The position numbers and the translations under genes are program-made. Source: Bacteroidales bacterium (lineage in GTDB: Bacteria > Bacteroidota > Bacteroidia > Bacteroidales > UBA932). From it: a DNA stretch of 60,226 nt. The first letter of the stretch is position 1. Each line of letters begins with the position of its first letter. Below, in pieces: positions 41,715 to 50,994 of this stretch. The notes under the pieces were generated by a model, which worked only from the letters and a program-made list of their open reading frames with translations, made no database searches and was not told the DNA's origin. The DNA lies in the NCBI GenBank assembly GCA_017509685.1, contig JAFWPA010000072.1, positions 1 through 60,226 on the forward strand. Direction: 5' to 3'.

Positions 41715-41735
41715 AAATACACTCTGTTTAGCCTA

Positions 41736-41743
41736 CAAATATA
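41736..41743 (-). promoter_or_regulatory. -7 promoter element of parAB operon
   Basis: Read leftward, TATATTTG lies about 22 bases before the parA ATG, with TTTG 22 bp further upstream. It fits a promoter for parA-parB-DUF5683-transglycosylase. Confidence 0.55.
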
Positions 41744-41791
41744 AGCATTTTCCCCGGATTTCCGGCAAAAAAGTTCCACAATGTTCTACGG

Positions 41792-43471
41792 CTACAGCGG
41801 ATCTACGTCCAGGTGGATATGGGTGAGATATTTCTGGTCTTTTTCGAAGGAAGAAACCGTGCTGTAAATGAGACGCTTGCTGGGCAGGAGGGACTTGTTT
41901 CGGGGCAGAGTGATGCGGATAAGACGAACGTCTGTTTCGTCGGACGCAGGATAAGGGCCGATGACACCTACGCCGGCGGGAAGAACACCTTGAAGGGCAC
42001 GGACCAGCTCGCGGGACATAAACTGGAGGCGTTTTTCCGCGGAATCGCGGATAACCACCTGAACCAGGCGGGTATAGGGCGGATAGCCAAACTGGCGGCG
42101 TTCGGCCAGCAGCCGGTCCACGGTTTCCCGGTTCCAGGAGCCGAAGGCGGGATGGCCGGGCTCGAAGGTCTGGATCATCAGGAGACCGCCGGGGATGCAG
42201 CGGGCCTGCAGTTGGGACAGGGCCTGCATCGCGCGTTCGTCGCAGCGGAAATCCTCCCTGGCCAGAATGAAATCCGCGTGTAAAACACCCACAAGGCCGA
42301 AAATGCCCAGGGGTTGCAGCTTGAAAGTGGCGGGCGTGGTGAGTTCAATGCCATGGTTTCCCGGGCCGAAAATCTCTTCCAACTCTGCGGTACAGTCCGG
42401 AATGGCGGCTTTGGAGCGGCACACCAGCAGCGCCTTCTGCCCTGCATCCAGGCAGGAATGAAGCTCCGTGAGCAGTTTGAGGGAGAAACTGCCGGACATC
42501 CCGTTCTTGCGTATCTCTGCGGCGGTATTCACCAGTTCCGTCCGTCTTGTGGGAAAGTCTTCCTTTAGGCAAACACCGGCAAATAGCCCTGTATCAGCAT
42601 TATACACAGACTCCAAAGAAGGAGTGGCACTGGCCAGGACCACCTGCGCCCCATGGGCGCGGGCCAGCAGGATGGACGCCTCCCGCGCATGATAACGGGG
42701 TGCCGGGGAATCCTGTTTATAGGAAGTGTCCTGCTCATCGGCCACCATCACCAGCCCCAGGTTGCGGAAGGGGAGGAAGAGGGAACTGCGGGTCCCCAGG
42801 ACCAGATGGGGGTTCCCGGTGCGCAGTATCTCGGCTACCAGTTTGCGTTTAGCGGGCGAAAGGCCGCTGTGGTACAGTATCGCGGACGGGATGGTTTCCC
42901 GGATATGGGCTTCCAACTGGCTGGACGAGCCGATTTCCGGCACCAGATACAGTGCGCTTTTCCCTTTCCGGAGGCAATCAACTGCCAGGGACAGGAACAG
43001 TTCCGTTCCGGCGGCGGGAGCGGCTTCCAGCAGTACGGTCTTACCGCCGGCAAGGCCTTTCTGAACCTCTTCCAGGGCTGTTTTCCTGGCAGGAGAAAGG
43101 GCCGGTGCATCCAAAGGAGCTAACTCTTCCGGAAGCGGCAGTTTGGACTGATGGTGCGTAAGGCTGGGATAGGCTGCCTTGTACACTTCTCCCACCGTGC
43201 ATAGATAATAACCCGCCAGTTCCCGCATAAAGGAAATCTCCTCCGGCGAAATGCCCGGCAGCGGGGCCGGACGGGCCGTAAGGATTTTGGTAATGTCCGG
43301 CGGAGGCGTCACGTTCACGGCGCTCACCACAGCGGTGTACCGCCGGCCGGACAGGATCACCGTCATCCGGTCTCCCACGGCCGCAGTCACTCCTTCCTCC
43401 AGGCGATAATACGGCTCCCACTCCAGCCGGAGCGGAACGATCACCTGTATGAAAGGGGTGCTATTCGGCAT
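41792..43471 (-). CDS. priA: Degenerate primosomal protein PriA (helicase motifs lost)
   Basis: A 559-residue PriA homologue, compared with 730-830 in the usual protein. Retained: the N-terminal DNA-binding part, LVPEI, GTRSSLFLPF, RYHAREASILLA, LASATPSLES and the C-terminal HLDVDPL. Lost: Walker A reads AAPAAGTEL (149-157) with no Lys, the DEEH box reads DEQD (245-248), the region with eight zinc cysteines is deleted, and motif VI (usually QVAGRAGR) reads QLQARCIPG. It therefore cannot be expected to hydrolyse ATP or unwind DNA but may still load the primosome. The frame is intact with no frameshift. Overlaps namZ by 11 bases. Confidence 0.85.
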   Translation of the reverse strand: MPNSTPFIQVIVPLRLEWEPYYRLEEGVTAAVGDRMTVILSGRRYTAVVSAVNVTPPPDITKILTARPAPLPGISPEEISFMRELAGYYLCTVGEVYKAAYPSLTHHQSKLPLPEELAPLDAPALSPARKTALEEVQKGLAGGKTVLLEAAPAAGTELFLSLAVDCLRKGKSALYLVPEIGSSSQLEAHIRETIPSAILYHSGLSPAKRKLVAEILRTGNPHLVLGTRSSLFLPFRNLGLVMVADEQDTSYKQDSPAPRYHAREASILLARAHGAQVVLASATPSLESVYNADTGLFAGVCLKEDFPTRRTELVNTAAEIRKNGMSGSFSLKLLTELHSCLDAGQKALLVCRSKAAIPDCTAELEEIFGPGNHGIELTTPATFKLQPLGIFGLVGVLHADFILAREDFRCDERAMQALSQLQARCIPGGLLMIQTFEPGHPAFGSWNRETVDRLLAERRQFGYPPYTRLVQVVIRDSAEKRLQFMSRELVRALQGVLPAGVGVIGPYPASDETDVRLIRITLPRNKSLLPSKRLIYSTVSSFEKDQKYLTHIHLDVDPL

Positions 43472-44651
43472 ACAGCAGATAGGGCTTGCGAAGCTCCTTG
43501 AAGGCTTCTACGTCGGGCATCCAGCGGGCGCGGATGGCATCGGCCGATGCCCCCTCCTCGATCATGGTGCGCACCCAGCGCTGGCCCAGGAGAAAGTCGA
43601 AGAAACGGCGGAAAAAGCCCATTTCCTGGCCTTCGGTCTTGAGGATGGTGTAGGCGTCAATCACGTAGGAAAGGTCCATTCCCTTGGCGAAAATCTCCTC
43701 TTTGGGCAGCGTGCTCAGGTCTACGCCAAAGCACTCCTGTCCCAGGAGCGGGGGATGGGTGGCGCCTTTCATGCTCTGCGGGGTAAAGGAATAGGCGTAA
43801 TAGCCCTCCATGGCCGGATGGCCATATTGCTGGAAGGGTTTGTCTGTTCCGCGGCCCAGGCTAATCACAGTGCCCTCAAAGGGACACAGGGAAGGGTAGA
43901 GATACACGGACTGCATGTCGGGCAGGTTGGGACTGGGCCGCACCGGCAGTTCATACAGTGTCTGATGCGTATAGTTCAGGCAGGGGATAACTGTTAAATC
44001 ACAGGCATTTCCACCGGCTTCCAGCCACTTTTCTCCCTGCGCCATCAGGGCCAGTTCTCCCAACGTGAGGCCGTGTACGGCGGGAATGGGCAGATGCCCC
44101 ACGCCGCTTTTGAGGCTCATATCCAGCACGGGACCATCTACATAATGCCCGTTGGGATTGGGACGGTCAAGCAGCACCACCTTCTTCCCGCAGGTTCCGC
44201 AGGCGTCCATCAGGTGGCACATCGTTATATAATACGTGTAGAAACGCAGGCCTACGTCCTGGATGTCCACCACCAGCACGTCGAACATATCCATGGATTC
44301 CCGGGTGGGCTGCACGCCACCGGCACCGCCATAGAGGGAAAGGATAGGAACGCCGGTAAGCGGCTCTACGGAGTCGTCTATCTGATGGCCGTCATCCACC
44401 ATGTCCCGGAAACCGTGCTCCGGGGAGAAGATGGCCGTCACGTTCACGCCCTTTTCCAGCAGGGCGTCCAGCACGTGCTGCTCACCACCGCCCACCAGGC
44501 CGGTCTGATTGGAGAAAATGGCCACGCGGCGGCCTTCCAGCAGCGGCAGGTACTCCTCGAAGCGTTCGTCTCCCAGCACTACGCGAGGGTCTTCCTGCGC
44601 AGCGCAGGACAAAGTAACAAGCCCCAGCAGGGCCAGCAGAAACTTATGCAT
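43461..44651 (-). CDS. namZ: Exo-beta-N-acetylmuramidase NamZ (DUF1343, GH171)
   Basis: About 396 residues. A lipoprotein signal (LLGLVTLSCAAQ) precedes the DUF1343 domain: RVAIFSNQTGLV, FSPEHGFR, YGGAGGVQPT, VDIQDVGLRFYTY, DRPNPNG and SLGRGTDKPFQQ. DUF1343 is now known as NamZ, which releases N-acetylmuramic acid from the ends of peptidoglycan strands. I start at 44651, one base after the nagZ stop. With NagZ and AnmK it forms a recycling group. Confidence 0.88.
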   Translation of the reverse strand: MHKFLLALLGLVTLSCAAQEDPRVVLGDERFEEYLPLLEGRRVAIFSNQTGLVGGGEQHVLDALLEKGVNVTAIFSPEHGFRDMVDDGHQIDDSVEPLTGVPILSLYGGAGGVQPTRESMDMFDVLVVDIQDVGLRFYTYYITMCHLMDACGTCGKKVVLLDRPNPNGHYVDGPVLDMSLKSGVGHLPIPAVHGLTLGELALMAQGEKWLEAGGNACDLTVIPCLNYTHQTLYELPVRPSPNLPDMQSVYLYPSLCPFEGTVISLGRGTDKPFQQYGHPAMEGYYAYSFTPQSMKGATHPPLLGQECFGVDLSTLPKEEIFAKGMDLSYVIDAYTILKTEGQEMGFFRRFFDFLLGQRWVRTMIEEGASADAIRARWMPDVEAFKELRKPYLLYAE

Positions 44652-44652
44652 C

Positions 44653-45801
44653 TTACTCACGGATTTGTGCTTTGAGGGAAAGGATACGGCGCACGCTTTC
44701 GTCAATGCGAGCCTCGGTTAAAGTACTGTCTTTCACGGCCTGCATCACGGCATCGAAAGCTTCGATGAAGTTCTTGGGACCCAGGACGATATCGGCGCCG
44801 GCTTCCAGGCTTAAGAGCGTAGCCTGGGCCGGGGTATACTGCTTGGTGATGGCGCCCATGGACATTCCGTCTGTGATGATAACGCCCTGGAAGCCCAGTT
44901 CCTTGCGCAGTTTCTCCGTAAGGATGACCGGCGAAACGGTAGCGGGAACGTCGGTGCCCGTAATGGCCGGCGTGGCAATATGCGCCGTCATCACCATAGG
45001 AACTTTGGCGGCGATGGCCGCTTTGAAGGGAATCATCTCACAGGCCAGCATTTCCTCCCATGTTTTGCCCGTCTGGGCATAGCCGAAGTGGGTGTCCGTC
45101 TGCGTGTCTCCGTGGCCCGGGAAATGCTTCACGCATCCCGCTACGCCCGCTTCCCGCAGGCCTTTGAGGTACTGTACCACCATCTTGCCGGCAAGGGAGG
45201 GATCGGCTGAGAAAGCCCGCGGCCCGATGACGGGGTTGCGGGGGTTGGTGTTCACATCGGCCACCGGTGCCAAATCCACGTCCAGCCCGTAACGGTGCAA
45301 ATACGTGCCGATGGTATGGCCGCACTCGTAGGCCTGAGAAGGGTCTCCCGTCTTGCCGATGGCACCCATCGAAGCATACCGCTTCACCTGGAAATGGTCG
45401 TTGTTGCCGATGCGCGCGACGCGCCCGCCCTCTTCGTCGATATAGAGCAGAGGTTCGCCCTTGAAGGCCTTCAGGTGCTTCACCAGCGTGTCCAGCTGGT
45501 CCGGCGTATCGATGTTGTGGGCAAAGAGGATGATGCCGCCCACAGGATACTCTGCATTCACCTTCACCATCTGTGGCGTCACCTCCTGCAACTGGTAGGA
45601 AGCCAGTTTCTCATAGGTGTCCCATTCCAGAGCTACGTCAAATGCCTCCGGGCGCACGCAGAAGAGCTGCCCCACCTTTTCCCGCAGGGTCATGGCGGCC
45701 AGCTGCTCTTCAATGACATCCGGCTGGGGGGCCGATGAAGGGCCGGAACCGCAGGAAACGGCAGCCGCCAGCACCATTATATAAGACAGGATTCTTTTCA
45801 T
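44653..45801 (-). CDS. nagZ: Beta-N-acetylhexosaminidase NagZ-like (GH3)
   Basis: About 382 residues. Lipoprotein signal (MVLAAAVSCGS) places it in the periplasm or outer membrane, unlike cytosolic NagZ of E. coli. GH3 motifs: KHFPGHGDTQTDTH (acid/base His) and nucleophile Asp in IITDGMSMGA. It removes N-acetylglucosamine from peptidoglycan fragments so that NamZ can release muramic acid. First gene of the nagZ-namZ-priA operon, divergent from anmK. Confidence 0.9.
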   Translation of the reverse strand: MKRILSYIMVLAAAVSCGSGPSSAPQPDVIEEQLAAMTLREKVGQLFCVRPEAFDVALEWDTYEKLASYQLQEVTPQMVKVNAEYPVGGIILFAHNIDTPDQLDTLVKHLKAFKGEPLLYIDEEGGRVARIGNNDHFQVKRYASMGAIGKTGDPSQAYECGHTIGTYLHRYGLDVDLAPVADVNTNPRNPVIGPRAFSADPSLAGKMVVQYLKGLREAGVAGCVKHFPGHGDTQTDTHFGYAQTGKTWEEMLACEMIPFKAAIAAKVPMVMTAHIATPAITGTDVPATVSPVILTEKLRKELGFQGVIITDGMSMGAITKQYTPAQATLLSLEAGADIVLGPKNFIEAFDAVMQAVKDSTLTEARIDESVRRILSLKAQIRE

Positions 45802-45823
45802 AATTTTGTCTTTCAAATCCTTA

Positions 45824-45831
45824 CAAATTTA
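45824..45831 (-). promoter_or_regulatory. -7 promoter element of nagZ operon
   Basis: Read leftward, TAAATTTG fits the consensus, 22 bases before the nagZ ATG. On the other strand a weaker TACATTTA near 45853 may serve anmK, so the two are divergently transcribed from about 70 bp. Confidence 0.5.
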
Positions 45832-45874
45832 GCGCTTTCCGGCTTTTTTTACTACATTTACCAAAAGTTTTTTT

Positions 45875-46942
45875 ATGAACATCCCTTCACTTCCCATGCA
45901 ATGCATCGGCCTGATGTCCGGCACCTCCGTAGACGGCCTGGACGTATGCTGCGCCACCTTCGACTTCCGGGACGGCCGGTGGTCCTTCCACATCGACTGC
46001 GCCCGCGGTTACGACTATCCCGCCCCGCTCAAAAAAGCACTGGGACAGGAAGTGCAGAAGATGAGCGCATTGGACTTTATCACCTTCCACAGCGCATACG
46101 GAACGTTCCTGGGAGAAAGGGTAAACGACTTCATGGCCGAATTCAGGGTGCATCCGGACCTTATCGCCTCCCACGGCAGTACCGTTTTCCACGAGCCCAA
46201 AAAGAAAGTGATGTACCAGATAGGGGACGGGGCGGCCATCGCGGCCGTGACCAAGATTCCCACGGTGAGCGACTTCCGCCGCCTGGACATCATGCTGGGC
46301 GGGCAGGGGGCGCCGCTGGTGCCCATCGGCGACAACCTCCTCTTTGGCGAATACGATTACTGCCTGAACATCGGCGGATTCTCCAACATCTCCTTCCGGC
46401 AGGGGGACAAGCGTATCGCCTTCGACATCTCGCCAGTCAATTACGTGATCAACCGCTTCTGCCGCGCCATTGGCCTGGAAATGGACCGGGACGGGGAAAT
46501 CGCCGCGCGCGGCCAGGTGAACGCGGCTTTGCTGGAACGGCTGAACGCCCTGGATTATTACGCCAAGCCCTGGCCCAAGTCCCTGGGCCGCGAATGGGTA
46601 GAGGGCAACGTGTTCCCGCTGCTGGATGCCGCCGGTCTCTCTCTGGAAGATACCCTTCGCACCTATTACGAGCACTGCGCGCAGCAATTGGCCAAGGTGA
46701 CGGAGCCCGGCAAGAGCCTGCTGGTTACCGGCGGCGGCGCCTACAACAAATTCCTCATTGAACGGATGCGTGCCCTCAGCGGCTGCCGTATAGTGATTCC
46801 CGAACCAGCCATCATCGAATTCAAGGAAGCCCTCATCTTCGCCTTCCTGGGCGTGTTGTACATGATGGACCAGCCCTCCTGCCTCAAGTCCGTCACCGGC
46901 GCAGAAAGGGACAATATCGGGGGAATGCTGTTTAAGATTTAG
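45875..46942 (+). CDS. anmK: Anhydro-N-acetylmuramic acid kinase
   Basis: A 355-residue AnmK, which turns anhydro-MurNAc into MurNAc-6-phosphate during cell-wall recycling. The ATP site GLMSGTSVDGLD is near residue 12, followed by SHGSTVFH, GDGAAIA, LNIGGFSNIS and LLVTGGGAYNKF. An internal ATG at 45896 would give a protein seven residues shorter and is possible. The end overlaps the convergent mntP gene by four bases. It fits with the divergent nagZ-namZ genes. Confidence 0.93.
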   Translation: MNIPSLPMQCIGLMSGTSVDGLDVCCATFDFRDGRWSFHIDCARGYDYPAPLKKALGQEVQKMSALDFITFHSAYGTFLGERVNDFMAEFRVHPDLIASHGSTVFHEPKKKVMYQIGDGAAIAAVTKIPTVSDFRRLDIMLGGQGAPLVPIGDNLLFGEYDYCLNIGGFSNISFRQGDKRIAFDISPVNYVINRFCRAIGLEMDRDGEIAARGQVNAALLERLNALDYYAKPWPKSLGREWVEGNVFPLLDAAGLSLEDTLRTYYEHCAQQLAKVTEPGKSLLVTGGGAYNKFLIERMRALSGCRIVIPEPAIIEFKEALIFAFLGVLYMMDQPSCLKSVTGAERDNIGGMLFKI

Positions 46943-47517
46943 CCCAGCAGGCCCAGATGCTCGGCCAGGATGCGCAGGCCGATGCAAATGAGGATGATGC
47001 CGCCCAGCAGTTCCGGACGCATTCTCCGGTTCACGGCCTCGCCGAAGCGGGCGCCCAGCAAATAACCCAGGATGCTCATCAGGAAGGAAACCACGCCGAT
47101 AGTCACCAGCGGCACCACAAGGCTTCCTAGCGTATCATACCCCGTGCAGGCGTAGGAAATGCCCACCGCCAGGGCGTCGATACTGGTGGCCACTGCCAGC
47201 AGCAGTCCGGTTTTCCAACTCTCCGGATTCAGGGAAGCGTGCTGGTCTTCCTCCTTGAAGGAATCCACAATCATCTTTCCGCCGATGAACGCCAGCATGG
47301 CAAAGGCAATCCAATGATCCACCGCCTGTAACTGTTCACTGAAACGGCTGGTAAGCAACCAGCCGATAAGGGGCATCAAAGCTTGGAAGAAGCCGAAAAG
47401 AAAAGCCAGGCGCAGCATAACGCCCGTGGCTTTCCGGCGCAGAATCACCGCGCATACCACCGACACCGCAAAGCAGTCCATGGCCAGCGCCAACGCTATG
47501 AGAAGATTCTCAATCAT
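46939..47517 (-). CDS. mntP: Manganese efflux pump MntP
   Basis: A 192-residue membrane protein with six hydrophobic segments in two similar halves. The conserved acidic residues for metal are in ALAMDCFAVS (first helix) and ATSIDALAVGIS (fourth). It exports excess Mn(II). It overlaps the M23 peptidase stop by four bases and the convergent anmK by four. Confidence 0.9.
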   Translation of the reverse strand: MIENLLIALALAMDCFAVSVVCAVILRRKATGVMLRLAFLFGFFQALMPLIGWLLTSRFSEQLQAVDHWIAFAMLAFIGGKMIVDSFKEEDQHASLNPESWKTGLLLAVATSIDALAVGISYACTGYDTLGSLVVPLVTIGVVSFLMSILGYLLGARFGEAVNRRMRPELLGGIILICIGLRILAEHLGLLG

Positions 47518-48752
47518 AAAGGTTTATCTGTAAGGAAGGCATTCAGTTGAGCCTTACGGTAGGGAACCAGTGAGTCAATCACGGGCTGGTTCTCCGGTTT
47601 GACGGGTTCGGAAGGCGGACTTTCCAGCTTGAGGGGGTTGATGGGAGAGCCGTTCTTCCATACGCGGAAGTCCAGGTGGGGGCCGGTGGCAGTGCCGGTA
47701 GCACCTACATAGCCGATAACTTCTCCCTGACGTACCCGCTGTCCCGCTTTAAGGCCTTTGGCGTACTTGGAAAGGTGTAGATAAGCCGTAGTGTAAATGG
47801 AATTGTGGCGGATTTTCACGGTGTTGCCACCGCCGCCACCCCAGCCCACAGACAGGACGGTGCCGTCTCCGATGGACATCACGGGTGTTCCCGTGGGAGC
47901 GGCGTAATCTACGCCGGTGTGGGGACGTACGGTACCATGTACTGGGTGCACGCGGTGATAAGAGAAGCCGGAAGAGATGCGGGTGAACTTGAGCGGGGCC
48001 TTCAGAAAGGCTTTCTGCATACTTTCACCTTTCTCGTTCCAATAGCGGTTGCCTCCGTCTCCCTGGTCAAAATAGACGGCGGGAAGGACGGCGTTATCCC
48101 TTAAGAATTCGGCATATTCTATACGGTCCACGCCCACGGATTCGCCTTCGCACATTCTTTCCTTATAAAGAACACGGAAACGGTCTCCGGCGCGCAGACC
48201 GAAGAAATCCACAGTCCAGGCATATACGTCGGCCAGTTCCAGGATGACGGCGGGGGAGGCATCGGCCGCAATCATATCGTTCCAGAGGGAGGTAGTGATG
48301 GTGACATCGGCCGCTTTCTCCACTATTTCCACGGGCTTGTACACGGCATATACCTGCAGGGAATCCGTGCAGCGGAAGACGGTGCTCTTGACCTGGCTGT
48401 TGTGGTAGACAACGTAGTGGGGAACGGTGAACGTGGAATCGGGGTAGTAGGCGTCCCAGGCCTTTCCGGCCACCAGCAGGCGCACGTCGAAGACGGTGTC
48501 GCAGCGCTGAACCAGCGTATACGTGTCCTGACTGCTTAGGCCCAGGCCGGTGAAGAGGGTGGTGAAATTCTCTCCGGACCGTACCACGCCGCTGCGGGTA
48601 ACCAGTGTGTCCGGGTTGAAGCCCAGGGGATTGGGGACTTCCGCTACTTCCACCACTTCCTCCTCTACGGGCTCCGGCCTCTTACCGGTGAACCAGTTAC
48701 AGGAAACGGCCAGGACAGCCAAAAATATACAGGCTATTGATCTGATTTGCAT
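47514..48752 (-). CDS. M23-family peptidoglycan endopeptidase lipoprotein
   Basis: About 412 residues. The lipoprotein signal (FLAVLAVSCN) is followed by a LysM-like and linker region, then the M23 domain with zinc ligands in RPHTGVDYAAP and HLDFRVW, and the GWGGGGGNTVKIRH loop between. It cuts peptide cross-links in the cell wall. I start at ATG 48752; the longer reading would extend further into the symporter gene. It overlaps that gene by 19 bases. Confidence 0.88.
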   Translation of the reverse strand: MQIRSIACIFLAVLAVSCNWFTGKRPEPVEEEVVEVAEVPNPLGFNPDTLVTRSGVVRSGENFTTLFTGLGLSSQDTYTLVQRCDTVFDVRLLVAGKAWDAYYPDSTFTVPHYVVYHNSQVKSTVFRCTDSLQVYAVYKPVEIVEKAADVTITTSLWNDMIAADASPAVILELADVYAWTVDFFGLRAGDRFRVLYKERMCEGESVGVDRIEYAEFLRDNAVLPAVYFDQGDGGNRYWNEKGESMQKAFLKAPLKFTRISSGFSYHRVHPVHGTVRPHTGVDYAAPTGTPVMSIGDGTVLSVGWGGGGGNTVKIRHNSIYTTAYLHLSKYAKGLKAGQRVRQGEVIGYVGATGTATGPHLDFRVWKNGSPINPLKLESPPSEPVKPENQPVIDSLVPYRKAQLNAFLTDKPL

Positions 48753-50110
48753 TGCTCGAATTCTTTGAGGGACCGGATGGCTTTGGGGCACAGGATAAGG
48801 ATGGTGACTACGGTCATCCAGGCCATCAGGCCCACGCCGATGTCACCCAGCTGCCAGATAAGGTCGGCTTCCCGAACCGCACCATAGACCACGGCGCCCA
48901 GTATAAGCACCTGGAGGATACGCACAGACACGGTTTCCCAAAGGCTACCCCGTTTCCCGAAGATGTAGATAAGACCGGTCTCGGCATAGAAATAATAGGC
49001 CAGGAGGGTACTGAAGACAAAGAATACCATGGCAATGGAAATGAATTTACCGCCATAACCCTTGAATACGGTATCCACTGCGCTCTGGGTGTAATTCACA
49101 TAATTGTTGGCCAGTTCCGGGGCGCCGGAATACAGTATCTCGCCGTTATTGCCCAGGATGTTGTACGTTCCGGAGCAAAGGATCATGAGGGCCGTGGCGG
49201 TGCACACCAACAGGGTATCCACATACACGGAGAAAGACTGCGCCAGGCCCTGCTGGACCGGGTGCGGCACATCCGTGGCGGCCGACACAATGGCGCCGGT
49301 GCCCTGACCTGCCTCATTGGAGAAGATGCCGCGCTTGACGCCCATGGCAATGGCACTGCCGATGATGCCGCCGCAGACGGGGTTGATCCCGAAAGCGTTG
49401 GTAACGATGGATCCCAGCACGGCGGGTACTTCGTGGATATGGAAGCCGATGACCACGAGCGACATCAAGATGTAGCCTAACGCCATAACGGGCGTGAGAA
49501 TGGTGACCACTTTGGCAATGCGGCTGACACCGCCCACCACCACCAGTCCCAGCAGGACGGCCATCCCGATGCCGGACACAAGGGGCGACACGGGGAAACT
49601 GTTCATCATGGCCGATGAAACGCCGTTGGACTGCACGGTGGGAAGGAAAACGCCGGTAGCAATAACCGTAATGACGGCGAAGACAATACCCAGCCAACGC
49701 TGACCCAGGCCCTTCTCGATGATACTGAAGGGCCCTCCACGGAAGCCGCTGCTGTGCGGGAATTTGTAAATCTGGGCAAGGGTGCTCTCTACAAAGGCGG
49801 TGGAGGCGCCCAGGAAGGCTACCATCCACATCCAGAACACGGCGCCGGGGCCGCCAAAGGCGATGGCAGTGGCCACACCGACGATATTGCCGGTACCCAC
49901 ACGGCCGGAAAGGGCCAGACAGAACGCTTCGAAGGAAGTGATTCCCTGCGCGTTCTCCTTTTTACTGAACAGGGAACGCAGCATGGTAGAGAACTTACGG
50001 ACTTGCACAAAGCGGGTCCTGATGGAAAAATACAGTCCCGCACACATGAGGAGAACCACAAGGCCGGGGTTCCATACAATACTGTTGATGGTGGAGACTA
50101 TATCATTCAT
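48734..50110 (-). CDS. Sodium:alanine (AGCS) symporter
   Basis: About 458 residues with roughly ten membrane segments. Family markers are LSGRVGTGNIVGVATAIAFGGPGAVFWMW and RGIFSNEAGQGTGAIVSAA. It imports alanine or glycine with Na+. I start at ATG 50110 (MNDIVSTIN), which follows directly on the esterase gene; the longer reading runs through its tail. Confidence 0.92.
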   Translation of the reverse strand: MNDIVSTINSIVWNPGLVVLLMCAGLYFSIRTRFVQVRKFSTMLRSLFSKKENAQGITSFEAFCLALSGRVGTGNIVGVATAIAFGGPGAVFWMWMVAFLGASTAFVESTLAQIYKFPHSSGFRGGPFSIIEKGLGQRWLGIVFAVITVIATGVFLPTVQSNGVSSAMMNSFPVSPLVSGIGMAVLLGLVVVGGVSRIAKVVTILTPVMALGYILMSLVVIGFHIHEVPAVLGSIVTNAFGINPVCGGIIGSAIAMGVKRGIFSNEAGQGTGAIVSAATDVPHPVQQGLAQSFSVYVDTLLVCTATALMILCSGTYNILGNNGEILYSGAPELANNYVNYTQSAVDTVFKGYGGKFISIAMVFFVFSTLLAYYFYAETGLIYIFGKRGSLWETVSVRILQVLILGAVVYGAVREADLIWQLGDIGVGLMAWMTVVTILILCPKAIRSLKEFEQCKSDQ

Positions 50111-50957
50111 AGAAATTGCGGGAGGCGAAGGGGAGGGCTGTGCGGACGGCCGCATGCCAGTATTCCCAGTTGTGGATACCGTTGCGCACGCGCAGTTCGG
50201 CTTTGATGCCTCTCTGTCTCATAAGGGGATATAACTGAAGGGTCTGATGCAGGAGATAGTCGTCGTCTCCGCAGTCGATGAACCATTTCACGGTCTTCAG
50301 CTGCTCGACGGTGGCTTCATCCGCGCGGGCCAGGAAATCCAGGGCCGAATGTTCACAGACGCTCTTCTGAGTATTGACCAGTTTGCTGCCGGGCCCGTGT
50401 TCGGTGTCCACTTCATGGTTCTTGTTGTCCAGCCAGGGGCTCATAGCATAGCAGCTGGAAAACAACCCGGGATGACGCTGGCAGTACACCACGGAACCGC
50501 CGCCGCCCATGGACAGACCCATGATGGCGCGCTGTCCCTTACTGCCCCCACAGTTGTACTTCCCCTCCATGGCCGGGAGGAATTCGTGGAAGAACCAGTC
50601 CTCGAAAGGCCAGCCGGGCATATTGAAATACCCGTTCTGGTAGTTGTGGATATCCTGGTCTCCGGCATTGGGCATTACGATGATGACAGGCAGGAGTTCA
50701 CCGGAGGCGATGAGTTCATCGGCTACATCCTTCATGCGGCCCAGCTTCTGCCAGGACTGATAATCGTCGGAAAGGCCGTGCAGGAGATAGACCACGGGGT
50801 AATGACGGTCTACGGAATATCCCTCCGGCAGATACACGTTGCAGTACTGTTGTGCTTGCAGGTTCTTGCTATATAAGGTATCCGTGACGATACGGCCTTG
50901 CGCGGCGGCTGCCAACGTGGTCAGGGCCAGCGCGAAGAGGATAAAGACGCGTTTCAT
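50103..50957 (-). CDS. Exported esterase (esterase D/feruloyl esterase-like)
   Basis: About 284 residues. Signal peptide residues 1-20 (ending AAAQG). Esterase fold: NVYLPEGY, VYLLHGLSDDYQSW, nucleophile in IMGLSMGGGGSV, Asp in DCGDDDYL and His in RNGIHNWEYW. Close to tributyrin/feruloyl esterases of Bacteroidota. I start at 50957 because a TATATTTG -7 element (50962-50969) lies directly upstream. The longer reading overlaps the divergent BASS gene and is not real. Confidence 0.84.
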   Translation of the reverse strand: MKRVFILFALALTTLAAAAQGRIVTDTLYSKNLQAQQYCNVYLPEGYSVDRHYPVVYLLHGLSDDYQSWQKLGRMKDVADELIASGELLPVIIVMPNAGDQDIHNYQNGYFNMPGWPFEDWFFHEFLPAMEGKYNCGGSKGQRAIMGLSMGGGGSVVYCQRHPGLFSSCYAMSPWLDNKNHEVDTEHGPGSKLVNTQKSVCEHSALDFLARADEATVEQLKTVKWFIDCGDDDYLLHQTLQLYPLMRQRGIKAELRVRNGIHNWEYWHAAVRTALPFASRNFYE

Positions 50958-50989
50958 TTTGCAAATATAATCATTTTCAGTTAATTTTG
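50958..50989 (+). promoter_or_regulatory. Promoter of BASS transporter gene, flush with the start codon
   Basis: TTTG (50958-50961), a 20-bp spacer and TAATTTTG (50982-50989) match the consensus exactly. The ATG follows six bases after the -7 element, so the transcript would have almost no leader. A leftward TATATTTG (50969-50962) overlaps the spacer. Confidence 0.65.
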
Positions 50990-50994
50990 CTGCC

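Noticed and set aside
41792-43471. PriA as a frameshifted pseudogene
   Set aside because: The frame is continuous for 559 codons with preserved N- and C-terminal motifs, the start overlaps the upstream gene as in an operon, and codon use is normal.
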